Shown: in pieces, positions 46,853 through 55,936 of the stretch
How the letters are laid out: each line of letters starts with the position of its first letter
Position numbering within the stretch: the stretch's first letter is position 1
Assembly (NCBI GenBank): GCA_020831765.1
Contig: JAFIFY010000095.1
Location: 1-64,000 of the forward strand
DNA: 64,000 bases
Source: Phycisphaeraceae bacterium
GTDB taxonomy: Bacteria > Planctomycetota > Phycisphaerae > Phycisphaerales > Phycisphaeraceae
Direction: 5' to 3'
Translations under genes and position numbers: made by a program
Notes under the pieces: model-generated
What the model saw: the letters and a program-made list of their open reading frames with translations, nothing else
What the model was told of the DNA's origin: nothing
Database searches by the model: none

Positions 46853-48697
46853 ATGACCTCGTCCGATTCCTTTTCAAGCAGCGACACGGTACGCAGCGCA
46901 ACGCCACTGCGACACGTCAGAACCGCCCAGTGGCAGGGTCCGATCCGCCTCAGGCGAGGCGGCGCCCTTCCCGATGTCCAACTCGCGTACGAAACATGGG
47001 GAACGCTGAACAATCAACGCGATAACGCCGTGCTCATCTGCCATGCGCTTTCAGGCGACTCCCACGCCGCTCGTCACGATGCCGATGACCAGCCGGGTTG
47101 GTGGGACATACTGATCGGACCGGGCAAACCGGTGGACACCGACCGATGGTTCGTGATCTGTTCGAACGTCCTGGGCGGTTGCCGGGGAACGACCGGACCG
47201 GGTTCGACCAATCCGCGAACCGGTCAGCCATACGGCCCGGATTTCCCGCTCATCACCATCGAGGACATGGTCGATGCCCAGGCCCGCCTCATGGACCATC
47301 TGGGCATCGACCGCCTCAAGGCCGTGATCGGTGGATCTCTGGGCGGTCACCAGGCGATCGCCTGGGCTTTGCATTACCCCCAGCGGATCGAGCAGTGCAT
47401 GGGTATCGCCACCGGAGCCTACCTGAGCAGTCAGGCCATGGCGTTTGATGTGGTGGGACGCAACGCGATCATGCGAGATCCATCGTTCCACGGTGGCCAG
47501 TACTACCAGACGCCGGACAAACCCGACGTGGGACTCGCCCTGGCACGGATGCTCGCCCACATCACCTACCTCTCGCCGCAGTCGATGGCCGTCAAGTTCG
47601 ATCCCGACCGTCACCAGCCGCGCGATATCCCAACCGAGTTCGAGAAAAAGTTCAGCGTCGGCTCCTACCTCGCCTACCAGGGCGATCGCTTCGTCGAGCG
47701 ATTCGATGCCAACAGCTACATCACCCTGTCCATGGCCATGGACCTGTTCGATCTCGGCCGCGCACCTGAGCAGCTTGCCCGGAGCCTGGCGCCGGCGGTA
47801 TGCAGATGGTTGCTGATCAGCTTCACCAGCGACTGGCTGTTCCCGGCAAGCCAGTCCCGTGAAATGGTCGATGCGCTGATCAAGCTCGATCGACAGGTGA
47901 CCTACTGCAACGTGCAATCGCCAAGCGGGCACGATGCCTTCCTGCTGGAAGACAGCCTGTGCTCATATGGTGAACTGGTGCGATGCTCGCTCGAGCGGTC
48001 ACCGGTCCGGGCGGAAGCCGATCGCTCCTCCATCGCACCGGAAGCCGGCGGATCGGATGTCGGCGAACCGAAGCTCCGGCCCGTCTTGAGGCCACCGGTC
48101 AGTGATGATCAGCGTCTGGATATCGAACTGACCGCCTCCCTGGTCGAGCCCGGCTCATCCGTGCTGGACCTGGGATGCGGACCCGGCGAGTTGCTTCAGG
48201 CGCTGGCCCAGCGCGGCCATCGGCGGCTGCTGGGCGTGGAACTGGGCGAAGACTTGATTCTCGGCTGCGCCGCCCGGGGCATCGATGTCATCCAGACCGA
48301 TCTTAATGAGGGGTTGAGCCTGTTCAAGGATAAGCAGTTCGATTACGCCATCCTCTCCCAGACGCTCCAATCGATCGTGAACACCGAATCGATCACCGAT
48401 GAACTTCTTCGGGTGGGCCGGAAGGGTATCGTCAGCTTCCCCAACTTCGCATACCACAGAATCCGCGACATGCTCTACCACGAAGGCCGGAGCCCCTCGA
48501 CCAGCGGACTTCTGTCATTCGACTGGTTCAACACGCCCAATCGACGTTTCTTTTCCGTACTGGATTGGCGCGAGTTCTGCCGGCGACGCGGCATCCGCAT
48601 CCATCGAGAACTCTTCCTCGATACCGAAGCGGGCCGGTTCATTGAGGATGATCCCAATCTTCTGGCCGATCTTGCCATCTGCGTGATCAGCCGATAG
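46853..48697 (+). CDS. metXW: Fused homoserine O-acetyltransferase MetX and MetW
   Basis: A 614-residue two-domain protein. Residues 1-385 are MetX, an alpha/beta hydrolase with the triad Ser162 (GGSLGG), Asp327 (SDWLFP) and His360 (SGHDAF). It acetylates or succinylates homoserine. After a linker of about 40 residues, residues 420-614 are MetW, a class I methyltransferase-like fold with LDLGCGPGE near 438 and later PNFAYHR. MetW is normally a separate gene next to metX; here they are one polypeptide. Such fusion fixes the MetX-MetW partnership for methionine synthesis. The frame is continuous across the join. Confidence 0.92.
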   Translation: MTSSDSFSSSDTVRSATPLRHVRTAQWQGPIRLRRGGALPDVQLAYETWGTLNNQRDNAVLICHALSGDSHAARHDADDQPGWWDILIGPGKPVDTDRWFVICSNVLGGCRGTTGPGSTNPRTGQPYGPDFPLITIEDMVDAQARLMDHLGIDRLKAVIGGSLGGHQAIAWALHYPQRIEQCMGIATGAYLSSQAMAFDVVGRNAIMRDPSFHGGQYYQTPDKPDVGLALARMLAHITYLSPQSMAVKFDPDRHQPRDIPTEFEKKFSVGSYLAYQGDRFVERFDANSYITLSMAMDLFDLGRAPEQLARSLAPAVCRWLLISFTSDWLFPASQSREMVDALIKLDRQVTYCNVQSPSGHDAFLLEDSLCSYGELVRCSLERSPVRAEADRSSIAPEAGGSDVGEPKLRPVLRPPVSDDQRLDIELTASLVEPGSSVLDLGCGPGELLQALAQRGHRRLLGVELGEDLILGCAARGIDVIQTDLNEGLSLFKDKQFDYAILSQTLQSIVNTESITDELLRVGRKGIVSFPNFAYHRIRDMLYHEGRSPSTSGLLSFDWFNTPNRRFFSVLDWREFCRRRGIRIHRELFLDTEAGRFIEDDPNLLADLAICVISR

Positions 48698-48734
48698 CCA
48701 TGGCCGATACCCCGTTGCGGATGCCTTGGTCGCG

Positions 48735-50612
48735 CTAACTCGGTTCTGGATCAAGCCGGGGAACGCCGTTGCCCTCGCTGGCCATACCGCCCCGAATGAA
48801 CTTCTCGTAGAGCTTCAGGTAAAGCCCGCGCCGGCCGAGCAATTCCAGGTGCGTGCCCTCCTCGACGATCCGTCCATGCTCCATGACCAGCACCTTGTCG
48901 GCATGCCGGATCGTTGAAAGCCGATGGGCCACCACGAAACTTGTTCGACCCTGGATCAGAATCGCAAGCGCTTTCTGAACGCGGGCCTCGGTCATGGTGT
49001 CCACACTGCTCGTGGCCTCGTCCAGGATCAGAATTCTCGGATCGGCCAGCAAGGCCCGACAGAAGCAGACCAGTTGCCGCTGGCCCAGTGAAAGACTGCT
49101 GCCTCCCTCGCCGACCGATGTACTAAGTCCTTGCGGAAGCGCGCCGAACACATCCAGACAATCCAGGCGTCGGGCCACCTCAATCACCTGTTCATCGGTC
49201 GCCCCGGGCCGGCCCAGGCGGATGTTGTCCATGATCGTGCCGGTAAAGAGGAAATTGGCCTGGAGCACAATGCCCATCCGCCGATGCAGGCTTTGCGAGT
49301 TTATCTGGACAATGTCATTGCCATCAATCAACAGCGTGCCGCCGGTGGGCAGATAGAACTTGCCCACCAGGCTGATCATCGTGGTCTTGCCGCTGCCCGT
49401 GGCGCCGACCAGGGCGATCGACTGGCCCGGCTGCGCGGTGAAGTTGATGTCCCGCAGCACCGGTCTGCCGGGATCGTATTCGAACTGCACATTCTTGAAC
49501 TCGACCAATCCGTGGATGTCCTCAACCTCGATGGCATCGGGCGGATCGGTCCATTCCGGCTCGGTGTCGAGCAGGCCGAAGACGCGTTCAGCCCCGGCCA
49601 TGGCCGTCAGCGCGGCATCGTACATCTGGGCCAGGGTGATGATGGGCTGGAAGAACAACTGGGCCATGATGAAGAACCCGACCAGGTCTCCGATATTGGC
49701 CGACTCGGCCTCGATCACGCGATAGCCACCGACGAGGATGATCCCGGCCGCGATGAATATCTGTGTGTTGAGCTCCAGCGCCGGCATGTACAGCCCGCGA
49801 TTCCTGGCCGCATCCAGGTGATAATCGGAGTGATCCTCCACCAGATCGTCGAACTTCTCCCGGTTGCGATCCTGCCGAACGAAACTCTGGGTGACACGGA
49901 TGCCGTTGACGCTCTCGGCCAGGTAGCCGGTCACGCGACTGAACGATTCCTGAACCGCCCGATAGGCTTCGCTCAAGCGACGATGGAAAAAGCGGTTGAT
50001 GAAGAACATCACCGGCGCCAGGGTCAGCATCAGCAGGAACAGGACCCAGTCGTAGTAGATCAGGAAAGCGGCGGCCACCAACCCCTGCCCACCCTGGACG
50101 ATGCCGACGAACAGAACCTCCTGTACGCCGATCCGGACGTTCTCCACATCCGAGGTCATGCGACTGATGATCCGCCCCAGCTTCATCTTGTTGTAGAAGC
50201 TCATGGGCATCTTCTGGAGATGCTCGAAAATCTGGTTTCTCAGGTCGTAGACCACCGCCTCGCCCAACTCATCGCCCCAACGCCGGCGGAAATGGAACAT
50301 CACCTGCGTGAAGATGGCCAGCATCAGAAACGCCGCCGAGCCCCAGATCACCTTACGGAAATCACCCTCGGCGACCGCCGTTCCGATGACCCATGAGAGA
50401 ATCGCCGCCAGGCAGGGCAACTGGATCGAGCGCAGCGTCACCGTGACCAGAAGCAGATTGCGCTTGAGCCGATAGGGGCGCGTGTGCCGGAGCAGGCGGA
50501 CGATCAGCTTCAGATCGAGCGACCCTTTCTCCGCGGTCAGGCGTGAACCACCCATCCGGCGTCCGCCGCCACCGCCTCCCATACCCAGGCCGAGTCCAAC
50601 GCTCATGCTCAT
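48735..50612 (-). CDS. ABC exporter half-transporter, subunit with degenerate signature
   Basis: A 625-residue protein: six-helix membrane domain (about 50-325) and one nucleotide-binding domain. Walker A is at 403-410, Walker B with the catalytic Glu at 531-532 (DEATSS), and the signature reads LSLGQ at 507-511 in place of LSGGQ. A Gly-rich stretch opens the protein (9-22). Its ATG overlaps the stop of the partner gene by four bases. The pair forms a heterodimeric multidrug/lipid-type exporter. The substrate is unknown. Confidence 0.9.
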   Translation of the reverse strand: MSMSVGLGLGMGGGGGGRRMGGSRLTAEKGSLDLKLIVRLLRHTRPYRLKRNLLLVTVTLRSIQLPCLAAILSWVIGTAVAEGDFRKVIWGSAAFLMLAIFTQVMFHFRRRWGDELGEAVVYDLRNQIFEHLQKMPMSFYNKMKLGRIISRMTSDVENVRIGVQEVLFVGIVQGGQGLVAAAFLIYYDWVLFLLMLTLAPVMFFINRFFHRRLSEAYRAVQESFSRVTGYLAESVNGIRVTQSFVRQDRNREKFDDLVEDHSDYHLDAARNRGLYMPALELNTQIFIAAGIILVGGYRVIEAESANIGDLVGFFIMAQLFFQPIITLAQMYDAALTAMAGAERVFGLLDTEPEWTDPPDAIEVEDIHGLVEFKNVQFEYDPGRPVLRDINFTAQPGQSIALVGATGSGKTTMISLVGKFYLPTGGTLLIDGNDIVQINSQSLHRRMGIVLQANFLFTGTIMDNIRLGRPGATDEQVIEVARRLDCLDVFGALPQGLSTSVGEGGSSLSLGQRQLVCFCRALLADPRILILDEATSSVDTMTEARVQKALAILIQGRTSFVVAHRLSTIRHADKVLVMEHGRIVEEGTHLELLGRRGLYLKLYEKFIRGGMASEGNGVPRLDPEPS

Positions 50613-52564
50613 GACCGACCTCCCGGAGCCTCAAGCCCGCCTTCCATGGAACTGAGCGCCTTATCAGTGTCCGGACCTTGAACCTGCTGCAGGATGTCCA
50701 GCGTCTGTCGATCGGCCGACTGCAACTTGGCCGCGCGCCGATAGTGACCCCCGGCACTCATCAATTCCTCGTGGGTACCCGTCTGAATCACCCGGCCGCG
50801 CTCGAGCACGATGACATGATCGGCGCGTCGCAGCGTCGAAAGCCGGTGGGCCACCACGAAGGTGGTTCGCCCCTCCATGGCCTGATCCATGGCCGTGAGA
50901 ATCTCATGCTCGGTCTCCGGATCGATCGCGCTGGTGGCATCATCCAGGAGCAGGATGGATGGCTCCAGCAGCACCGCCCGGGCGATGGCCAGCCGCTGCC
51001 GCTGGCCCCCGGAAAGATCCACCCCGTTTTCGCCGATCACGGTTTCGTACCCGTAACTGAGATTCTCGATGAAGTCATGCGCGGCGGCGATCTTGGCGGC
51101 CTTGCGAATCTGGTCCATATCCACATCCGGGTGTCCGAACGCGATGTTTTCAGCGACCGTGGCGCTGAACAGAAAATTCTCCTGGAAAACCACGCCGATG
51201 GACCGCCTGAGGGTGTCCAGGTCCAGATCGCGCAGGTCGATGCCGTCGAGCAGGATGCGGCCTTCTTCCGGGTCATAGAAGCGCGGGATCATGGAGAGCA
51301 GCGTGGTTTTGCCCGCACCGGTCGCGCCGACGATGGCGATGCAGCCCCGCGGCTTGACCTCGAAGCTGACCCCGTCCAGAATCCGATGGCCGGGCTGATA
51401 ACTGAAGGCCACGTTCTCAAACGTGACCCGCCCCTCGACCCGCTCGGGCCGAAGGGCATCGGGCTTGCTTTTGATATCCACCGGGGCATCGAGAATCTCA
51501 AAGACCCGCTGCGCGCCGGTCAGGCTCATCTGAACGGAGTTGGTGATGTTGGCGATCGAGGAAATCTGATTGGCGAACTGCCTGAGCAGTTCAGCGAACA
51601 CCACCAGACCCAGGCCAAGTTCCATTCGCCCCTCGATCACCAGCCATCCCCCGTACAGCATGAGGATCAGCATGTTGATCTGTGTCAGGAATCCAACCGA
51701 AGGGACAAAGATGCTGGTCTTCCAGAAGACGCGCTGCCGCGTCTGCTTGACATCGAGGCTGGCCGCGTTGAACTTGGCGATCTCTTCCCCTTCACGGGCA
51801 AAGCACTTGACGACATGAATGCCCTGAATATTCTCGGCCAGGACGCGGACCGCGTGATCGACCTTCTCCCGGCCCAGCAGGTAGATCGGCCGGACAACCC
51901 GCGCGAAGATCACCGAGGCGATATACAACAGCGGCGTGGTGGCCAGGCAGGCCAGCGTCAGCCAGACGTGAATGCTGAACATGAACGCCAGATACGCCGC
52001 CAGCGTCGCGACCAGGGTAATGATCTGAATCATCACGCCGTCCACGAACGTGCGGACCGCCTGAACATCGCCGGTTACACGGTTGATGATCGATCCGGAT
52101 TCGTGCGAGTCGTAAAACCGGAAGCTCAGGCGCTGGAGCTTTTCATACACGCGCGAGCGCATGTTGACGATGATGCGCTGGCTGAGTCTCGCCGCGGTCA
52201 TCGTGGCACTGAATCGTAAAGCAGCCCGCAGCAGGGCGATCAACAGCACACCCGCTCCAAGCCCGCCAAGCACCATCATCGTGGAACCCGACGTCGGCAA
52301 CGTCAGGTTCATCCAGCGGATTTCCGGGTCAACCCCCTGGGCGCGATATCGGATGTAGTCGATCGCCTTGCCCGCCAGCCCCAGTCCCAGAAGTTGAAAT
52401 GCCACGAGAACCAGTTGCTGAAAAATCACCATCAGCGAGCGGGCGCGGTATTCCCAAGCCAGCCCGGTCAGGCGACGCAACAGCCGTCCGGCATCGGCGG
52501 GTAAACCAGTCGCTTGATGCCGTGATCGTCGACTTATCGGGGATTTCTTGCGGGGACGGGGCAA
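50609..52564 (-). CDS. ABC exporter half-transporter, subunit with altered Walker B
   Basis: A 651-residue protein with a six-helix membrane domain (about 43-350) and a nucleotide-binding domain. Walker A is at 413-420 and LSGGQ at 517-521 is intact. Walker B reads LLLDD, with Asp542 where the catalytic Glu normally stands. The start is uncertain: a TTG at 52564 with no clear ribosome site. It is followed by its partner with a four-base overlap. The altered Walker B here pairs with the altered signature in the partner, as in known asymmetric exporters. Confidence 0.88.
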   Translation of the reverse strand: MPRPRKKSPISRRSRHQATGLPADAGRLLRRLTGLAWEYRARSLMVIFQQLVLVAFQLLGLGLAGKAIDYIRYRAQGVDPEIRWMNLTLPTSGSTMMVLGGLGAGVLLIALLRAALRFSATMTAARLSQRIIVNMRSRVYEKLQRLSFRFYDSHESGSIINRVTGDVQAVRTFVDGVMIQIITLVATLAAYLAFMFSIHVWLTLACLATTPLLYIASVIFARVVRPIYLLGREKVDHAVRVLAENIQGIHVVKCFAREGEEIAKFNAASLDVKQTRQRVFWKTSIFVPSVGFLTQINMLILMLYGGWLVIEGRMELGLGLVVFAELLRQFANQISSIANITNSVQMSLTGAQRVFEILDAPVDIKSKPDALRPERVEGRVTFENVAFSYQPGHRILDGVSFEVKPRGCIAIVGATGAGKTTLLSMIPRFYDPEEGRILLDGIDLRDLDLDTLRRSIGVVFQENFLFSATVAENIAFGHPDVDMDQIRKAAKIAAAHDFIENLSYGYETVIGENGVDLSGGQRQRLAIARAVLLEPSILLLDDATSAIDPETEHEILTAMDQAMEGRTTFVVAHRLSTLRRADHVIVLERGRVIQTGTHEELMSAGGHYRRAAKLQSADRQTLDILQQVQGPDTDKALSSMEGGLEAPGGRS

Positions 52565-52589
52565 TGCTGGTGATCCTGGTCATCGAACA

Positions 52590-52627
52590 GGGCTGTAAAG
52601 CCCGTTCGCACCAAGGGCTTGATGATA
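52590..52627 (-). promoter_or_regulatory. Extended -10 promoter candidate and hairpin before the ABC operon
   Basis: On the minus strand TGC precedes TATCAT (52627-52622), an extended -10; the -35 is poor. Downstream in the leader, GGGCT-GTAA-AGCCC (52590-52603) forms a five-pair hairpin. It may affect translation of the TTG-starting first gene. Confidence 0.33.
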
Positions 52628-52733
52628 GCAGTCCGGCGCTGCGTGTGAAATCCGATAATGCAAACCATCAATTGCGTCAGGGCGATGGCATCCGAGGCGG
52701 CAAGCCGGCTCAAGTCCGGAACCGTAGGCACTC

Positions 52734-53450
52734 TCAGCGGTCCAGGCGAAGGTTCCGGTAGTCCCGCAACGCCCGCATCGCGGCGATTTCGACCGCGGCC
52801 AGAAGGTCGGAGAGAACCTGCTCACGGGGCTGACGCTCGGTCACGAAACGGTATCTTGCCGTCTTGACGGCCTCGCCGATTCGGTTCGCCCAGTTTGTCA
52901 GAGCCTGTCCACCGATCTGGGCATCAAAGATCGGCGAGTTGCTCAGACTCGCCCGCGCATCGATCATCCATCGCCCATCCGTTTCCATCAGCATCAGTTC
53001 CTGCTCCCACAGACTTGTCCTGACCGGGTATCGATGATTGACACCGACCACGGCTTCAAGATCGGGCTCTTCTTCCAGCGGCATGCCCGGAAGTGAACGG
53101 GTCGAAGACTCGCCCTCCTCGTGGATCATGCTCATCGGTCCGTGTCGGCGTTCGATCGTTCGCGCAAGCTCACGGACCTCAAGCGCGACATCAAACAGGG
53201 CCAGCAGCACCTGCTTTTCCGCTTCTCCACCATGCAGCAGCCGCTCGAATCCATCGCGATCGCCCTTATCCAGCGAATCCTCGATCTGCCGCCAGACTTC
53301 GGTCAGGGTTTGGTCGCCCTCGGCATCGACCAGCACCGTCTGGTCATCCGGGCCGCAGCCAGAACTCACCATGGCCATCAGCAAAACACCCATGGCCAGG
53401 AAAGCGGCGATGCACCGATCCGCATCTTGAAAGGCGTGTGGTTTACACAT
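52734..53450 (-). CDS. Small lipoprotein of unknown function
   Basis: A 238-residue protein with a hydrophobic N-terminal segment (about 14-31) ending SSGC; Cys32 is the likely lipid-anchored residue, though the lipobox is weak. The mature part is mostly charged helices with Glu and Arg pairs, plus a short beta-rich region (about 125-165). No family is recognised. Its ATG shares one base with the stop of the GH50-like gene upstream, so the two are translationally coupled. It may anchor or assist that enzyme. Confidence 0.7.
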   Translation of the reverse strand: MCKPHAFQDADRCIAAFLAMGVLLMAMVSSGCGPDDQTVLVDAEGDQTLTEVWRQIEDSLDKGDRDGFERLLHGGEAEKQVLLALFDVALEVRELARTIERRHGPMSMIHEEGESSTRSLPGMPLEEEPDLEAVVGVNHRYPVRTSLWEQELMLMETDGRWMIDARASLSNSPIFDAQIGGQALTNWANRIGEAVKTARYRFVTERQPREQVLSDLLAAVEIAAMRALRDYRNLRLDR

Positions 53451-55561
53451 CAGAACAACCTCGGGAGGTACTCGACTTGGGCCTCAAAGGCCTGATCACG
53501 GCCCGACGCCACAGTGTAAAGGCGTTCGTGACTGGTGCGGGCCTGTTCAGCAAGAGGCCGGTAAAGCTGAAAGCACACATCACTGAATCCGATATTGTAG
53601 TTCTCCCCATCGAACCGGCCCCAACACGCCTGATCGCTCCAGGTGAAATAGTGAACCCCGACGCACCATGGCTTGGCCGCGGCATCTTCGAGGTAAACCC
53701 GGTACGCCAGGCCGCGCTGGTGCTGATCGCGAACGTGCCCGATGCCCGATCCCGGCAGCCCGACATCCAACGCGCCGAAGTGCCATTCCCCGACCATCAA
53801 CGGCCAGCCCGTCTGGCGGTGAATCCGCTCCATCCCCTCCGCCGGAATCTTGTCCGTGTAGGCATTCATACTGAAAACATCAAAGCACTTCATCCCCGCG
53901 AGCGCCCAATCCGGAGGCACGGTGTAGTAGCGGATGCCCAGGTTCAGGTGATTGGGGTCCGCCTGGCGGCAGGCATCGCTGAGCACGCGGAAAAAGCGAT
54001 CGATCATGATGGTGCTGAACGCCTCAAGATCGCGATGGGCCGTCGGGCCAAGTGGCTCATGCCGGATGCCCCGCCGAACACGATCCAACGTCATACCCTT
54101 GCCCCATGCTTCGGCGAGCCCAGCCTCCGAGCCGTATCGCTCCAGCAGAAACTCCGCCAGACGATCACGCGCGGGGCTCGCCTCGGTGGTCAGTAGCATG
54201 CCCAGGGCCGGACACTGCGAGGCGAACCCCCACTTGGGTTCGTTCATCAGGAAGTACCCGATCATGGCCGGATCATTCCGGCACGACTCAAGCTGTCGAG
54301 CATAGTCCGCCGCGGCTTGTTCAAAACCCGGGTCGAATACATCCGCAAAATCCCGAAACACCTTCGGCACACCGTCCAGCTCGCCGCGCAACGGCATGAC
54401 ATAAGGAAACCGAGCCTTGGATGCGGCTTCAACATCACTCCAGTTGGCGATCGTATTGAAGCCGACGCGGCGGATCGTTCCCAAAGTCATCGCCATCCAA
54501 CGGCGATACCACTTCGATTCCGTACCCCGCCCCGGATCATCGACCGAGCCGAACGCCCGGATCGCGTTGACCGCCGTGAACGAGAGAATGCTCGATCCAT
54601 CCCGACTTTCCCGCCAGGCATCATCAAATGGACTCGGTTCATGGCCGGGGTGGTCCCAAGCCAATTCATCGCCGCCTCCCTCGATCGCACCGCCCTCTCC
54701 AGTTGACAATGACGGGCGAGGCGGCAACCACTCGAATACGGATTCCAAACCGTCCACCGGACCGTTGGCATCGGGACGGACACAGTTGATCCCGCAGGAG
54801 AAGAACGCGCAGCCATCCGGATCGACGAGCCACCAGCGATGGGATTCCGCGTCCCGTTCCACACGGAAGAAGCCGGTGGCTTCGAACCGTTTTTCCATCC
54901 AGCCGCCCCACCGGCTCCAGCCCTCGGGCCAGGAACCCTCGTTGGCCTGAACCTCGGTCTCAAGCGCATGGGCGACCAGTTCATTGACACTCGCCACCTT
55001 TCCGGCCCACTGGCGATGACGCGACTGACCCAGCCTGTCCACGAGGGGGCCATCCGGAAGCAGAGGATCGGTCAGCGGCTCAGGGGCGTGACGCTCCAGC
55101 CGCCAGGGCCCGATGCAGACTTCCACCGGCTTGGGACCTTTGCGAATCAGTGTGAATCTCGCCACACGAACCGCACCAAGCTCCATCGCCGCGCCGAAAC
55201 ACATGGGCTTGAGCATCGCGCCCTGGCGCGGCCATGACCACCGATGCTGATCCAGCGCCGCCGTCGGAATCGCCACCTGCGCCTGACACCGGCCCAGAAG
55301 CGAGAAGATGAACTTGAACGGCTCGGTCGCCGCCTGGGCATCGCCGAATAACGCCAGCTCGAACACCGCCAGTTCATCACCGGCCAGAAGCATGTCACTG
55401 ACGATCGCCTCGATCGACCCGTCGATTCGATCCGGCCAGGCAAGCACAAGACCGTCCCCGACCTCACCCAGCCGCCACCAGGCCGAACCGGCAAAGTGCT
55501 CCGGCCCGTCGACTGACTCGATACCGCCCAGCTTCCCACTGATCTTCAGTTGTGTGGCCAA
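53450..55561 (-). CDS. GH50-like (beta-agarase type) glycoside hydrolase
   Basis: A 703-residue protein. The catalytic TIM-barrel half has GYFLMNEPKWG with Glu441 as the acid/base and VGEWHFGALD with Glu592 as the nucleophile. The latter is close to the GEFHFGALD signature of GH50 agarases. The N-terminal 200 residues look like a carbohydrate-binding beta-sandwich. No signal peptide is visible, which is unusual since agarases are exported. It could be cytoplasmic or have a different substrate. It is coupled to the lipoprotein gene by a one-base overlap. Confidence 0.75.
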   Translation of the reverse strand: MATQLKISGKLGGIESVDGPEHFAGSAWWRLGEVGDGLVLAWPDRIDGSIEAIVSDMLLAGDELAVFELALFGDAQAATEPFKFIFSLLGRCQAQVAIPTAALDQHRWSWPRQGAMLKPMCFGAAMELGAVRVARFTLIRKGPKPVEVCIGPWRLERHAPEPLTDPLLPDGPLVDRLGQSRHRQWAGKVASVNELVAHALETEVQANEGSWPEGWSRWGGWMEKRFEATGFFRVERDAESHRWWLVDPDGCAFFSCGINCVRPDANGPVDGLESVFEWLPPRPSLSTGEGGAIEGGGDELAWDHPGHEPSPFDDAWRESRDGSSILSFTAVNAIRAFGSVDDPGRGTESKWYRRWMAMTLGTIRRVGFNTIANWSDVEAASKARFPYVMPLRGELDGVPKVFRDFADVFDPGFEQAAADYARQLESCRNDPAMIGYFLMNEPKWGFASQCPALGMLLTTEASPARDRLAEFLLERYGSEAGLAEAWGKGMTLDRVRRGIRHEPLGPTAHRDLEAFSTIMIDRFFRVLSDACRQADPNHLNLGIRYYTVPPDWALAGMKCFDVFSMNAYTDKIPAEGMERIHRQTGWPLMVGEWHFGALDVGLPGSGIGHVRDQHQRGLAYRVYLEDAAAKPWCVGVHYFTWSDQACWGRFDGENYNIGFSDVCFQLYRPLAEQARTSHERLYTVASGRDQAFEAQVEYLPRLF

Positions 55562-55714
55562 GAGACATCTCCATCAAGGCGCATCGGCGGTCCTGAAACT
55601 CGATCGCCACCCGGCCGGATCGCCAATCCGCCGCATCAGCATAAGCCCCGCATCCAGACGCCACCAACCCCAGAAACCAATCCACCCGTTCCATGCGGCG
55701 ATCGTGGCCCTTGG

Positions 55715-55743
55715 TTGACTCAGGCAACGGTGCATGCGACGAT
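55715..55743 (+). promoter_or_regulatory. Candidate promoter of tRNA-Ser
   Basis: TTGACT at 55715-55720 (5/6 match) is followed after 17 bases by GACGAT at 55738-55743, a poor -10. The predicted start lies about ten bases before the tRNA. The good -35 and position support it; the weak -10 keeps confidence low. Confidence 0.35.
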
Positions 55744-55759
55744 ACCTCGTGACCTCGCC

Positions 55760-55849
55760 GGAGAGGTGACCGAGTGGCTGAAGGTACCGCATTGCTAATG
55801 CGGCGTAGGGGGTTAACTCCTACCGAGGGTTCGAATCCCTCCCTCTCCG
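55760..55849 (+). tRNA. tRNA-Ser(GCU)
   Basis: A 90-base serine tRNA. The acceptor stem pairs GGAGAGG (55760-55766) with CCTCTCC (55842-55848), discriminator G at 55849. The anticodon arm CCGCA-TTGCTAA-TGCGG gives anticodon GCU (codons AGC/AGU). A long variable arm and the T arm GAGGG-TTCGAAT-CCCTC are present. CCA is not encoded. It is flanked by the GH50-like gene and the PEP-CTERM gene, with its own likely promoter and a T-rich tail. Confidence 0.97.
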
Positions 55850-55860
55850 TTTTCTTTTAA
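55850..55860 (+). terminator. T-rich stretch after tRNA-Ser
   Basis: TTTTCTTTT directly follows the tRNA, whose stable acceptor/T-arm fold can act as the stem. This is a plausible intrinsic terminator; no additional hairpin is needed. Confidence 0.5.
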
Positions 55861-55936
55861 GTGTTGACTGGGTGAAACTTAGGGCTGTTCTTCGCGCTCA
55901 GCTCCCCAAGCTCCTTTCAGTTCCGAATCGATGTCG

